Positions 23,679-34,251 of a stretch of 64,000 nucleotides of DNA are shown one piece after another; position 1 is the first letter of the stretch, and each line of letters begins with the position of its first letter. The notes beneath the pieces are model-generated. The model worked only from the letters and a program-made list of their open reading frames with translations. It ran no database searches and was not told the origin of the DNA. The DNA is from Acidobacteriota bacterium (GTDB lineage Bacteria > Acidobacteriota > Terriglobia > Terriglobales > Acidobacteriaceae). The stretch covers positions 124,001 through 188,000 of the forward strand of contig JAFDVQ010000003.1 of the NCBI GenBank assembly GCA_018268915.1, read 5' to 3'. The translations under genes were made by a program, and so were the position numbers.

Positions 23679-25342
23679 GCCGCTCTCGCCAAATTCCAGC
23701 ACTGATTGTCGCGGGACTCCTTTCGTTCGCCGGTCTCGCGCCGCATCCTGTCTCCGCGCAGACGACTCGCGCCGATGCTGAGAAAGATTCGGTCCTCAAA
23801 GCCATGCTCGAAGAGCTAGACCGGAGCATGACGCACCTCCAGCTTCCCGGCTTCGAGAAACCCTATTTCATCGAGTACCGCCTCGAAGACGTTCAGGATT
23901 TCGAGACCCGCGCTGTTTTCGGCTCCTCCGAAGGCTCACACCACGGCCACGCCCGAATTGCCCGCATCAGTGTTCGCGTCGGCGACTACAAAACGGACAA
24001 CTCCGGTCCGCGCGGAGACGGCGCAATTCAGCTCGCCTCAATCGACGACGACCCGGTAGCACTTCGATCCGCTCTCTGGGCTGGAACCGACCAGGCATAC
24101 AAGGCAGCACTCGCCGCCTACGCGCAGAAGCAGGCCGAACTCAAGCAGGTGCAGACACCTCCCCAGGCGGACGACTTCAGCAAAGCCAGGCCAATTGTCT
24201 CCCTCGCCGACCCCCTCAAGCTCTCCGTGGATGAGAACGCGTGGTCCGATCGCGTTGCGCGTGACAGCGGCATCTATCGCACCGACAGTTCAATGAGTGC
24301 GAATCAGCAACAGATCCAATACTCCACCGCAGTCTTCCACGCTCGCGTAACCACTACCTGGATCGCCTCCAGCGAAGGCGCCATCGTTCGGAAATCTTCC
24401 GGCAGCTACTCTGAGTCCATCGGTGTCGGCACACAAGCCGACGACGGCATGCACCTCGATCGCTCCTACGGCACCAGCGGCATCTCACTCACCGACCTCG
24501 ATAGCCCTGAGGAGTTTCACAAGCACGCAATCACGCTCATCTCTTCTCTCAGCGAACTGCGCAAAGCTCCCATGGTCGAAGAGGAGTATCACGGCCCCGT
24601 GCTCCTCTCCGCAGACGCCAGTGCCGACACGCTTCACTCACTCCTTGCATCCGGCGTGACCGCAACCCGACCGAAGCTCGGCACGGAGGCTCGCACCAAC
24701 GGTCCCTTCGCCTCCAGTTACAAAGCGCGCATCATGCCCGACTTTCTCTCCGTCGTTGACGATCCCGCGCTCAAGACCTGGGAAGGCAAATACCTCCTCG
24801 GTTCCTACTCCGTCGACGATGAAGCCGTCCCTGCGCAAACAGTGCAGCTGGTCTCTGACGGCCACCTCCAGAACTACCTCATTGGCCGCACCCCCGTGCG
24901 CGACTTTCCCGAATCCAACGGCCACGCTCGCGCCGGCCTCACTGGACCCGCTCATCCGGCCATCGGCGTCCTCAAAATCACTGCGCAACAAGGCCTTTCC
25001 GACGAAGAGCTGAATTCCAAACTCGTCCAGATTGCCAAAGACCGCGGCCTCAAGTCCGTCTACTACGTCGAAACGCTCGGCACGGAAAACACGCCCCGCC
25101 TGCTCTACCGGATTGATCTCGATGGAAAGCGCACTCTGGTACGAGGTGCCGTCCTCGACGACCTAGACCAGCGTGCCCTCCGCTCCGGGGTCGTCGCTGC
25201 CGGCAAGAATCTCTGGGTCGCCAACTATGCCACCGAGGTTCCTGAGACCGTCCTCGCCCCCGCGCTCCTTTTCGACGATGTCACGGTCAAACGTGCCAAC
25301 GAGACCAACGACAAACTTCCCTACTACCCGCCTCCGCAATAG
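23675..25342 (+). CDS. Exported TldE/PmbA-like partner, no metal site
   Basis: The start is ATG 23675, with GGAGG 4 bases upstream, overlapping the stop of the TldD-like gene by four bases. A frame open to 23519 is longer but lies inside that gene. The 555-residue product begins MSRSRQIPALIVAGLLSFAG and has a signal peptide ending near VSAQ. It lacks the HExxxH motif, as TldE does, and has the matching C-terminal VRGAVLDDLDQRALRSGVVA. Together with the upstream gene it should form an exported TldD/TldE-type pair. Confidence 0.9.
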   Translation: MSRSRQIPALIVAGLLSFAGLAPHPVSAQTTRADAEKDSVLKAMLEELDRSMTHLQLPGFEKPYFIEYRLEDVQDFETRAVFGSSEGSHHGHARIARISVRVGDYKTDNSGPRGDGAIQLASIDDDPVALRSALWAGTDQAYKAALAAYAQKQAELKQVQTPPQADDFSKARPIVSLADPLKLSVDENAWSDRVARDSGIYRTDSSMSANQQQIQYSTAVFHARVTTTWIASSEGAIVRKSSGSYSESIGVGTQADDGMHLDRSYGTSGISLTDLDSPEEFHKHAITLISSLSELRKAPMVEEEYHGPVLLSADASADTLHSLLASGVTATRPKLGTEARTNGPFASSYKARIMPDFLSVVDDPALKTWEGKYLLGSYSVDDEAVPAQTVQLVSDGHLQNYLIGRTPVRDFPESNGHARAGLTGPAHPAIGVLKITAQQGLSDEELNSKLVQIAKDRGLKSVYYVETLGTENTPRLLYRIDLDGKRTLVRGAVLDDLDQRALRSGVVAAGKNLWVANYATEVPETVLAPALLFDDVTVKRANETNDKLPYYPPPQ

Positions 25343-25574
25343 CAGGCTGCAGCTACGGCTTACAAAAGGCTACCGGCTCAAGCTACTGGCTGGAGGCGAT
25401 TTGGCGGCCAGTGGGTCAGCTCCTATTCAATTGCGGTATCTCGGCTGCTGTTTCTGCATCTAACTCTCTGTAGGGGCTTCGAAGAAGGTATCCCCTCCCC
25501 CAGCCTGAATCGGGCTCGCTCGCTATTCGACCCCAGTCACTCACGTTTGATAAACAGCCCCGGAGAAGAGGGTT

Positions 25575-25811
25575 ATGCCTGTACTTACAAAGCCGTGTGA
25601 AGGAAAACTAAGCGAAGAAACTCAGCAGTTGCTTCGGGATAGTCGGAGCCGGGCAGGTTGGGGAGTCTATCCCTGCGAAACCTGCGGTCAGACAGTCGGT
25701 GTGGAAGACACCACAGGCAAGTGGGCCCCTGAAAAGCATTGGCCCTCAGTCGTTTACCCGCCCCGAAAGCCTGCAACAAGCCGCTATCAAGCCAAACGTT
25801 ATAGCGAGTAA
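25575..25811 (+). CDS. Small hypothetical protein with CxxC
   Basis: This 78-residue protein has an N-terminal CxG, the pair PCETCG, and a basic tail ending RYQAKRYSE. GAGAAGAGGG lies just before the ATG and supports it. I recognise no family. The CETC pair suggests metal binding or a redox site, but there are not four ligands for a full zinc finger. It lies 232 bases past the PmbA-like gene, with no repeats between. Confidence 0.55.
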   Translation: MPVLTKPCEGKLSEETQQLLRDSRSRAGWGVYPCETCGQTVGVEDTTGKWAPEKHWPSVVYPPRKPATSRYQAKRYSE

Positions 25812-25844
25812 TTGTTGCGACCGCCTGCTAACCGCGGGCCAGTC

Positions 25845-26648
25845 TCAGTCAAGGCGCGTCAGATACGCCACTCCCTCATCAGGGCGTAGTCTGCGCGCCA
25901 GATTCTCCGACTGCTCGCGATCATCGCCGGCCAGCCTGATTCGCACCCAGAAGCTCTTCTCGCCCGAAAACTCAATCACCTTGGACCCCGCATAATCTTC
26001 GAGCAGCTTTTGCTTCAGTTGGATAGCCTTACGCTCGCTCGTAAACGGGCCGATCTGCACGCACCAGCGCCCACCAACGTCCATTGGCTTCGGAGTTTCG
26101 TAAACGTCGATGCGCACCTGCGCCGATCCCGGCCAGATGCCAATCGATTTCGCCGACGCTTTTGTCAGATCCAATATCGCCGTTGTCACGAAAGGCCCCC
26201 GGTCGCTGATCCGCATCGCCGACGCCTGACGGGTCTTCAAATTCGTCACCACAATGAGCGATCCCATCGGCAGAGTCCGATGCGCAGCTGTTAGCGCTTC
26301 GTCACTGAACACCTGTCCGTTCGCCGCCTTTCGCCCCCGGGCCGCCGTATACCAGGTCGCCTTCCCCTGTTCGCTGTAGATCGGCCGGTGCGTAAGGATG
26401 AACTCCTTGTCCTCCGAGCTGATCCCGCCCTCCGGCACCCGCGTGATGGGAATCGAGCCCCTGGCGGGCGGTTCCGACGAAGGCTTCCTCGTGGGAGTTG
26501 GCGGAGGAGGCGTGTACACCGGGGGAGCAGTTGCGGTCGGCGTGACGCGCGACTTCTTGTGGCCGCATCCGGCAGCAACCATCGCTGCCATCAGCAGCCC
26601 GGATAACCAGCAAATTCGCAACGTGCTCGGGGGAGTGAGCACTCGCAT
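25845..26648 (-). CDS. rlpA: RlpA-like lipoprotein with SPOR domain
   Basis: This 267-residue protein has a lipobox AMVAAGC (Cys28), a Pro/Thr-rich linker, the RlpA double-psi beta-barrel (GKATWYTAARGRKAANGQVF, AAHRTLPMGSLIVVTNLKTR, SDRGPFVTTAILDLTKASA) and a C-terminal SPOR domain (GRWCVQIGPFTSERKAIQLK). RlpA is an outer-membrane septal lytic transglycosylase that trims naked glycan strands at division, and SPOR binds denuded peptidoglycan. The start codon overlaps the stop of the upstream small gene by one base, so the two are coupled. Confidence 0.93.
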   Translation of the reverse strand: MRVLTPPSTLRICWLSGLLMAAMVAAGCGHKKSRVTPTATAPPVYTPPPPTPTRKPSSEPPARGSIPITRVPEGGISSEDKEFILTHRPIYSEQGKATWYTAARGRKAANGQVFSDEALTAAHRTLPMGSLIVVTNLKTRQASAMRISDRGPFVTTAILDLTKASAKSIGIWPGSAQVRIDVYETPKPMDVGGRWCVQIGPFTSERKAIQLKQKLLEDYAGSKVIEFSGEKSFWVRIRLAGDDREQSENLARRLRPDEGVAYLTRLD

Positions 26649-26878
26649 CAGCCGCGCTGGCCTTTTTGTTGCTGGTCCATCTTGTCTGCCAGGCTTTTCA
26701 GCTTGTCTGAAAGTTTGCGCATGGCCGAGATCGATTCGCTGCGCACCTGCGGCACAACCGCGTCGTTGACATAGGCGATCGCATGCCGCAATTCCATCTC
26801 GATCAGTTCGATCGCCTCATCGATTCGTCCGCTGACAGTGTGTCCCGGTGGAGGGGGTGGAGGAGGATAAGAACTCAT
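26648..26878 (-). CDS. Small protein coupled to rlpA
   Basis: This 76-residue protein begins MSSYPPPPPPPGHTVSGRID, followed by an amphipathic helical region EAIELIEMELRHAIAYVNDA and a second helix with a basic/acidic mix. It looks soluble and coiled-coil-like with a proline-rich start. No known family is recognised. It is translationally coupled to rlpA and could be a small partner in septal or envelope work, but that is only context. Confidence 0.6.
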   Translation of the reverse strand: MSSYPPPPPPPGHTVSGRIDEAIELIEMELRHAIAYVNDAVVPQVRSESISAMRKLSDKLKSLADKMDQQQKGQRG

Positions 26879-27161
26879 AACCGTAAACCTCGCTTTCTAG
26901 TCTCGACTCGACACCATGACCCGTCAATGCCGCTACGCCTGGTTCCGCAGGTTCCGTGCCCGAGAAAACAACATCTTCCCATTCGCGAATCCCAAAGCAC
27001 TCCTCTGTGCTTTCTCCCGGCGCGAAGTTACCTTCTCTGAATATTTTGCGTCGGAGTTAGTAGAGCTTTCCCCTTCGGGGCCGCGGACTGTGCCGGTCCG
27101 GCGTCTCCTCCCCAATACGAGGCGGCACAGAATAAGTTCCATTGCCAGCGAGGAACCTTTT

Positions 27162-28160
27162 TTGCACGAGGCTGCAAGCCGCCAACCGAGCCATTTGCTT
27201 CCCCGCCGCAGGAGTTCGATCCTTCCGGCTCTATGCGTTCTCTTGGCGGCTTTCATCACTTTTCCGAAACTCGCCCGGACCCAGGCCCCCGCTCCAGCCG
27301 AGCCGATAAACCCCGCAGCTCCTCTTCCATCGGCCCCGCTGCCGATCATCAAGAACCAGAAGCAGGGCCCCTGCCGGGTCATCAATAAAACCGAGTCTTC
27401 CGGAAAAACCCTGACAGCTCTGGGCGCGATCTATATCTCTTCAGCCGCCGGCTTCCCATTCATCGAGCCAACCGCCCAGCCTGCTGGTATTGGAAATCCC
27501 GCTCAGGATGTCCAAAACCTGCCGCCTTGTCTTCCGCCGCCGCTCATCAACTTCTACCAGCGCTTCATCAACGGCCCTGAGGTCAAACCCCTTACTCCGA
27601 GGGAAAAGGCTCGCCTCGCAGCCCGCAACGTTCTGGACCCCTTCAACGCCATCACAATCGCGGGCAATGCTGCCATCGCCATTGGCTCCGACTCGCACTC
27701 AGCATACGGTCCGGGCCTGCCCGGCTTCTGGCGATATACAGGGGTCAGCTATACCGAAGACCTGACCAGCGAGTTCTTCGGCACCTTCCTTGTGCCCTCG
27801 ATCTTCCACCAAGACCCGCACTACCACCGCATGCCTCACGCCCCTATCCCCCGCCGCATTCTCAACACAATAACTCAGGTCGGCTGGACCCGAAGCGACA
27901 GCGGCGAAGGCATTCCCAACTACTCGACCTTTATTGCCGCTCCCATCGATGCAGAGATCGCCAATCTCTACGTCCCCGGCCTCGAAACCGACCTGCCCTC
28001 GACGGCCTCCCGCGTAGTCATCGGCTACGCGCTCGCCCCCACCGACAACTTCGTCACCGAATTTCTTCCAGACGTAGCCCGGCGTATCCATGTCCAGATC
28101 GTCTTCGTCCAGCAGATCATCAATCAGATCTCCACTCCCGGCTCCCCGAGTATCTTCTAG
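27162..28160 (+). CDS. Exported acidobacterial hypothetical protein
   Basis: The frame is open from 26916, but the first 82 codons lack coding character and any ribosome-binding site. A TTG at 27162 has GAGGAA 7 bases upstream and starts a signal peptide (LPALCVLLAAFITFPKLART). The 332-residue protein then has a Pro-rich stretch, GPCRVINKTESSGKTLTALG and NAITIAGNAAIAIGSDSHSA, LPSTASRVVIGYALAPTDN and others. I recall this type as common but uncharacterised in acidobacteria. Alternating hydrophobic segments near the C-terminus could form outer-membrane strands. Function unknown. Confidence 0.6.
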   Translation: MHEAASRQPSHLLPRRRSSILPALCVLLAAFITFPKLARTQAPAPAEPINPAAPLPSAPLPIIKNQKQGPCRVINKTESSGKTLTALGAIYISSAAGFPFIEPTAQPAGIGNPAQDVQNLPPCLPPPLINFYQRFINGPEVKPLTPREKARLAARNVLDPFNAITIAGNAAIAIGSDSHSAYGPGLPGFWRYTGVSYTEDLTSEFFGTFLVPSIFHQDPHYHRMPHAPIPRRILNTITQVGWTRSDSGEGIPNYSTFIAAPIDAEIANLYVPGLETDLPSTASRVVIGYALAPTDNFVTEFLPDVARRIHVQIVFVQQIINQISTPGSPSIF

Positions 28161-28248
28161 AAAAGTCGTCAAGTGTGCCATAGGTAACGTGTGATTTGAG
28201 TTCCCCGCCACTATAATCCCGTTTGTCTTACTCAAAGGAAAACTCTCA

Positions 28249-30255
28249 ATGTTCTCGCTGGGGCGGTCCGCCCGAATTCTGTCTGCATATTTTCTCTTCG
28301 CTGTTTTCTTTTGGCTCCCCTTCGTTGCTCCAGCTCAAACGACCACCGCCAATGAATGGACGTGGGCTGGAGGAAGCAAGACCGGTAGTGTTTACTATCC
28401 ACTGCCTGCAGTTTATGGAACCTTGGGCATTCCCGCTGTTGGGAATATCCCAGGCGGAAGGTGGCGTGCAACCACCTGGACCGATAGCAACAACCATCTT
28501 TGGCTCTTCGGCGGCTGGGGCTACGACAGCAATTCAAATTTCCAATGGTTCAACGACGTGTGGGAGTTCGATCCTTCCGCAGGCACCTGGGCGTGGATGG
28601 GGGGAAGTAACAATCCAATAAGTTCGGGTGCATGCAATCAGTCTGAAGTTCAAGGTACCCTCGGGGTTCCCGCGCCCGGAAATGTTCCTTCAGCCAGGTA
28701 TGGTGCGGCAGGATGGACAGACCAGCGTGGACTTCTCTGGCTCTTCGGTGGTTCAACTTGCAACAACAGAGAAGTGAACGACCTTTGGCAGTTTGATCCT
28801 TCAACCCGCCAGTGGGCGTTGATGGAGGCAAGTACTCCCGCGGGCGTATACGGCGCCCTTGGTACGGCTTCAGCCGGAAACATCCCCGGCGGTAGAGTTG
28901 GCTCCGCCACATGGAATGATCTGAATGGGGGACTTTGGATCTTTGGAGGGTTGGGTTTCGATTCGAAGAAGAACGAAGGTTACCTGAATGACCTCTGGCG
29001 ATATGACACGGCCACCGGTGAATGGACTTGGATTTCAGGCAGTTCGACTCTCCCGACGCCAGGATTGGAAAGCTGGCCCGGCGTATACGGCACACGAGGC
29101 ACCGCCGCACCAGAAAATATTCCAGGAGGCAGATCGGGCGCGATTGGCTGGAGCGCTGTCAATGGCCGCCTATGGCTCTTCGGTGGCAGCAATCACGATC
29201 CCAACGCGGGGCAGGGACTGCTGAACGATCTTTGGATGTTTGACCCATCTATCGGTGAGTGGACATGGATGAATGGAAGCAATTCACTTCCTGTATGCAC
29301 TTCCTCATCTGGCATGTGTGGCCCGACAGGGATATACGGGACGATAGGAACACCGCAGCCGACAAATACTCCGGGAGGAAGAACTTCTTCAACTTACTGG
29401 ACCGAGAAGACCGGCCGTTTCTGGCTGTTTGGTGGAGATGGGTTTAACGCCGATGCGGGCGAAAACGGCTGGCTGAATGATCTGTGGTCGCTTGACCCAA
29501 ACAATGGCGAATGGACTTGGATGGGTGGCAATAGCGCCACATATTGCTCCGGCTTGCCATGCCCGCAGACAGGAACTTATGGCAGCCTCAATGTTCCTTC
29601 AGGTGCGAACTACCCAGGCGGCCGCAGTTCCGCTGCAAGTTGGACAGATAATAACGGCAACTTCTGGCTATACGGCGGTGCTGGCTTCGATTCGACGGCG
29701 AATGACAACTACCTGGATGACCTCTGGGTAATGCAGCCATCGGATACGGTCAATCTGCCAAAACCAGGTTTCGATTTGGTCGCCGCCCCAACGGCGCTCT
29801 CAGTCTCTGCTGGACAGAGCGCTTCGACGACGATCTCGCTTGTTACGACTGGCGGCTTCAACTCGACCGTGTCGTTTGCGTGCTCTGGATTGCCTGCGGG
29901 CGCATCGTGCAACTTTTCTCCTTCGAGTCTCACGCCTTCGGGTGCAGCTTCAACCAAGTTGACCATTTCAACTTCTGCATCTAGCTCGATGCTCCAACTT
30001 AAGAACTCCGCTCTTCCTCTCTCGGCGGTAGCCATGACCCTCTGGTGCTTTGGGTTCAAGAAGCGGAGTCGAATTCGGCCTCTCGCGTTGATAGTTTTCG
30101 GTCTCGCCGTACTCGGGGGTATTTCAAGCTGTGGAGGAGGGGGTGGAAGTTCTCCGTCAGGACAGGGTTCTCACCCTTCCATATCTTCGGTGACTGTCAC
30201 GGGCACTTCCGGAGCTGATCAGCACTCTCTGACGATCTCATTGACGATGAACTGA
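28249..30255 (+). CDS. Exported six-bladed kelch-repeat protein
   Basis: This 668-residue protein has a signal peptide (SARILSAYFLFAVFFWLPFV) and six kelch repeats at about residues 36-495, each with the pattern YGTLG...N.PGGR...W....G.LWLFGG...LNDLW..DP..G.WTWM. They should form one beta propeller. Residues 510-590 form an Ig-like module (FACSGLPAGASCNFSPSSLT), followed by a transmembrane segment, KKRSRIRP and a second hydrophobic segment ending SSCGGGGGS. This tail is typical of acidobacterial surface proteins. The substrate or partner is unknown. AAAGGAA precedes the ATG. Confidence 0.8.
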   Translation: MFSLGRSARILSAYFLFAVFFWLPFVAPAQTTTANEWTWAGGSKTGSVYYPLPAVYGTLGIPAVGNIPGGRWRATTWTDSNNHLWLFGGWGYDSNSNFQWFNDVWEFDPSAGTWAWMGGSNNPISSGACNQSEVQGTLGVPAPGNVPSARYGAAGWTDQRGLLWLFGGSTCNNREVNDLWQFDPSTRQWALMEASTPAGVYGALGTASAGNIPGGRVGSATWNDLNGGLWIFGGLGFDSKKNEGYLNDLWRYDTATGEWTWISGSSTLPTPGLESWPGVYGTRGTAAPENIPGGRSGAIGWSAVNGRLWLFGGSNHDPNAGQGLLNDLWMFDPSIGEWTWMNGSNSLPVCTSSSGMCGPTGIYGTIGTPQPTNTPGGRTSSTYWTEKTGRFWLFGGDGFNADAGENGWLNDLWSLDPNNGEWTWMGGNSATYCSGLPCPQTGTYGSLNVPSGANYPGGRSSAASWTDNNGNFWLYGGAGFDSTANDNYLDDLWVMQPSDTVNLPKPGFDLVAAPTALSVSAGQSASTTISLVTTGGFNSTVSFACSGLPAGASCNFSPSSLTPSGAASTKLTISTSASSSMLQLKNSALPLSAVAMTLWCFGFKKRSRIRPLALIVFGLAVLGGISSCGGGGGSSPSGQGSHPSISSVTVTGTSGADQHSLTISLTMN

Positions 30256-30455
30256 CAGCCATAGGACAAGCCATCCTGACCAGGGCGTTGCCGGGTATCT
30301 AACCCGTAAACCCTTGCAGGATAAGCGCTTTGTCTCTACCCTTAGTTCTGCCATTCACCCCCTGCGAATCCCCGTTCACCCCCCTTTTTCCCCGTTCGCT
30401 GCACCCCGGTTGGATTGACTGGCCCACCTCGTTACTCTTGGACTGAGTTTTTCCG

Positions 30456-30477
30456 CCCTGACAAGATCTTGTCGGGG
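30456..30477. promoter_or_regulatory. 22-bp palindrome before the radical SAM gene
   Basis: CCCTGACAAG/ATCTTGTCGGGG is an inverted repeat with one T-G mismatch in 11 pairs, 45 bases upstream of the radical SAM ATG. It could be a dimeric repressor operator, or an mRNA hairpin just before the AAGGAG. A possible -35 TTGACT lies at 30415-30420. No regulator is named. Confidence 0.4.
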
Positions 30478-30522
30478 CTCCCGCAGCGCGTAGCGCACAC
30501 TTTCTGAAGGAGATCGCACCAG

Positions 30523-32664
<2,142 letters not shown>

Positions 32665-32713
32665 CCGTCCAGGCAACCGCGCTCCGCGCACGTCCAACCT
32701 GGTGCTCTCAACC

Positions 32714-32750
32714 AAGAAGGCCGTCCCACTCGGGACGGCCTTGTTGCGTT
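32714..32750 (+). terminator. Terminator after the radical SAM gene
   Basis: AAGGCCGTCCC and GGGACGGCCTT (32717-32727 and 32732-32742) form an 11-bp stem with a 4-base loop followed by TTGTTGCGTT. It lies about 50 bases after the stop codon. Confidence 0.85.
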
Positions 32751-32796
32751 CGAATCACCGCATTAAGCCGGGATGCTTTTGAACGAATCCAGAGAC

Positions 32797-32833
32797 GGGT
32801 GCCCCAGGTCTCGAATTTGAGACCTGGGATTTA
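32797..32833. repeat. GGGTGCCCCAGGTCT palindrome, copy 1
   Basis: GGGTGCCCCAGGTCT, then a short loop and AGACCTGGGATTTA form an imperfect inverted repeat. Similar copies lie at 34203-34240, 46818-46850, 57670-57705 and, rearranged, 57830-57909. Here it is intergenic, before the DUF4287 gene. Confidence 0.85.
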
Positions 32834-32886
32834 ATACATCCTGCTTTATAGTCTGAGCTGAACGACAGAGATTGAAGGACTAAAGA

Positions 32887-33090
32887 ATGACCTTCCAGGC
32901 CTACATCGACAACATCTACAAGAAGACCGGTAAAACTCCAGACGACTTCCGCAAGCTGGCCGAGAAGAAAGGCATGCTCAAACCCGGCGTTAAAGCGATG
33001 CAGATTGTGGCCTGGCTGAAAGAAGAACATGGACTAGGCCACGGACACGCGATGGCAATCTACGCAACCTTCCAAGGCAGAAAAAACTGA
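32887..33090 (+). CDS. DUF4287 domain protein
   Basis: This 67-residue protein matches the DUF4287 pattern MTFQAYIDNIYKKTGKTPDD...F..LAE..G.L..G.KA.QIV.WLKEE.GLGHGHAMAIY. It is a single all-helical domain of unknown role, sometimes fused to DUF5655 in larger proteins. GAAGGA lies 9 bases upstream of the ATG. Confidence 0.85.
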   Translation: MTFQAYIDNIYKKTGKTPDDFRKLAEKKGMLKPGVKAMQIVAWLKEEHGLGHGHAMAIYATFQGRKN

Positions 33091-33141
33091 TCCCTGCCCC
33101 CTGATCACTGACCCCTGTCTACTGATCCCTGCTCCCTGTCT
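33087..33141. repeat. TGATCCC-type heptamer repeats at SpoIIE gene end
   Basis: Repeated CTGATCCCTGCCCC, CTGATCACTGACCC and CTGATCCCTGCTCC units lie between DUF4287 and the SpoIIE-type gene. The repeats run into the last codons of the phosphatase gene and encode its C-terminal DREQGSVDRGQ. Confidence 0.8.
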
Positions 33142-34115
33142 CGCCCCGCATGCCGAATCGCCAGCAGCGTCACATCATCCATGCCCGGCTGGCTGCCCGC
33201 AAACGCCCGCAAATCCTCAAGGCAAGCCGACACCGCATCTCCCGCACAGCACGGCGTCTTCTCGCATAGCAGATTCACGATGCGATCGACACCGTATTCG
33301 CCGTTCCCGCCTTCAGCCTCCGACACACCATCCGTAAAAAGAAACAGCATGTCGTCATCGCCGAGTTGCACTCGAACCGGAGTGAACGATGCATCGCGAA
33401 ACATTCCCACCGGAAATCCCGTCGACTCCAGCAGCTGCGTCTTCCCTTTCTGAACCGCAATCACTGGCAGATGGCCCGCATTAAACAGCTCCACTTCGCC
33501 TCCCGCCTGCGCGCACCCGCACACCAGCGTCGCGTACTGTCCTGAAAGGCCGCTCTCGCAAAAGAAGCCGTTGATTGTTTCCACGATCTGCGCCAGCGGA
33601 AGTCCCATGCCGATCAGGCTGCGAAACAGTGCATGCAGCTGTGTCATCCGCATCGACGCCGCCACGCCTTTGCCCGCGACATCTCCGAGCATGAAGTAGA
33701 GTTGCTCTTTCGCCGGATAGAGATCGCAATAGTCACCGCTCACAGCGCCAAGCGGAGCGTAGTGGTAGTTCGTCTCCCATGCATCAACTTTCAGGTCCCT
33801 GGGCGGCAGGAGTTTCCGCTGCAGTTCCGACGCCAGGTCGAGATCCCGCTGCAACGCGGCACGCTCATGTTTGCTCAGGTGATCGAGGCAGTAGCGAATC
33901 AGAGGATCGGCGAGCAGCCTGTCTTTCTCGATCGCCTCATGGCACGAGTCGCAAAGGCCATACGTACCAGTTGTAAACCGGTCAAGCGCTGAATCAACCT
34001 CATGCAATAGCGCCTGAAGACTCGCGTCATCCGGTGTGGCGTTAATTACGGATTCAAGTCGCTGCTTCCGCTCCCGCAGTTGACCATGGAGAAAACTCAT
34101 TTCAGCTGCTGCCAT
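33105..34115 (-). CDS. DksA-like zinc finger + PP2C (SpoIIE) phosphatase
   Basis: This 336-residue protein fuses an N-terminal DksA/TraR-type finger (C55-x2-C58-x17-C76-x2-H79, the last ligand being His rather than Cys) to a SpoIIE/PP2C Ser/Thr phosphatase (residues about 90-320). The phosphatase metal motifs SGDYCDLY, MLGDVAGKGVAASM, LFTDGVSEA and GMDDVTLLAI are visible. Such phosphatases dephosphorylate anti-sigma-factor antagonists. No anti-sigma partner is adjacent. GGGG 7 bases before the ATG supports the start. The C-terminal tail comes from the adjoining repeats. Confidence 0.9.
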   Translation of the reverse strand: MAAAEMSFLHGQLRERKQRLESVINATPDDASLQALLHEVDSALDRFTTGTYGLCDSCHEAIEKDRLLADPLIRYCLDHLSKHERAALQRDLDLASELQRKLLPPRDLKVDAWETNYHYAPLGAVSGDYCDLYPAKEQLYFMLGDVAGKGVAASMRMTQLHALFRSLIGMGLPLAQIVETINGFFCESGLSGQYATLVCGCAQAGGEVELFNAGHLPVIAVQKGKTQLLESTGFPVGMFRDASFTPVRVQLGDDDMLFLFTDGVSEAEGGNGEYGVDRIVNLLCEKTPCCAGDAVSACLEDLRAFAGSQPGMDDVTLLAIRHAGRDREQGSVDRGQ

Positions 34116-34202
34116 TTGAATCCCCTGATTGAGCTTGTGCCCTTTGATTCAAAACAGAATATAGCAGCGTCAACAGATTCTCAGCTTCCGTCGGCCTGAT
34201 GC

Positions 34203-34240
34203 GGGTGCCCCCGGTCCCTCGCTCTTGGGGACCGGGGATT
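34203..34240. repeat. GGGTGCCCC-type palindrome, copy 2 (variant)
   Basis: GGGTGCCCCCGGTCCC, a loop and GGGGACCGGGGATT form a variant of the GGGTGCCCCAGGTCT family with GGTCCC/GGGACC arms. It lies just downstream of the haloacid-dehalogenase-type gene. Confidence 0.75.
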
Positions 34241-34251
34241 GATCCAGGACC

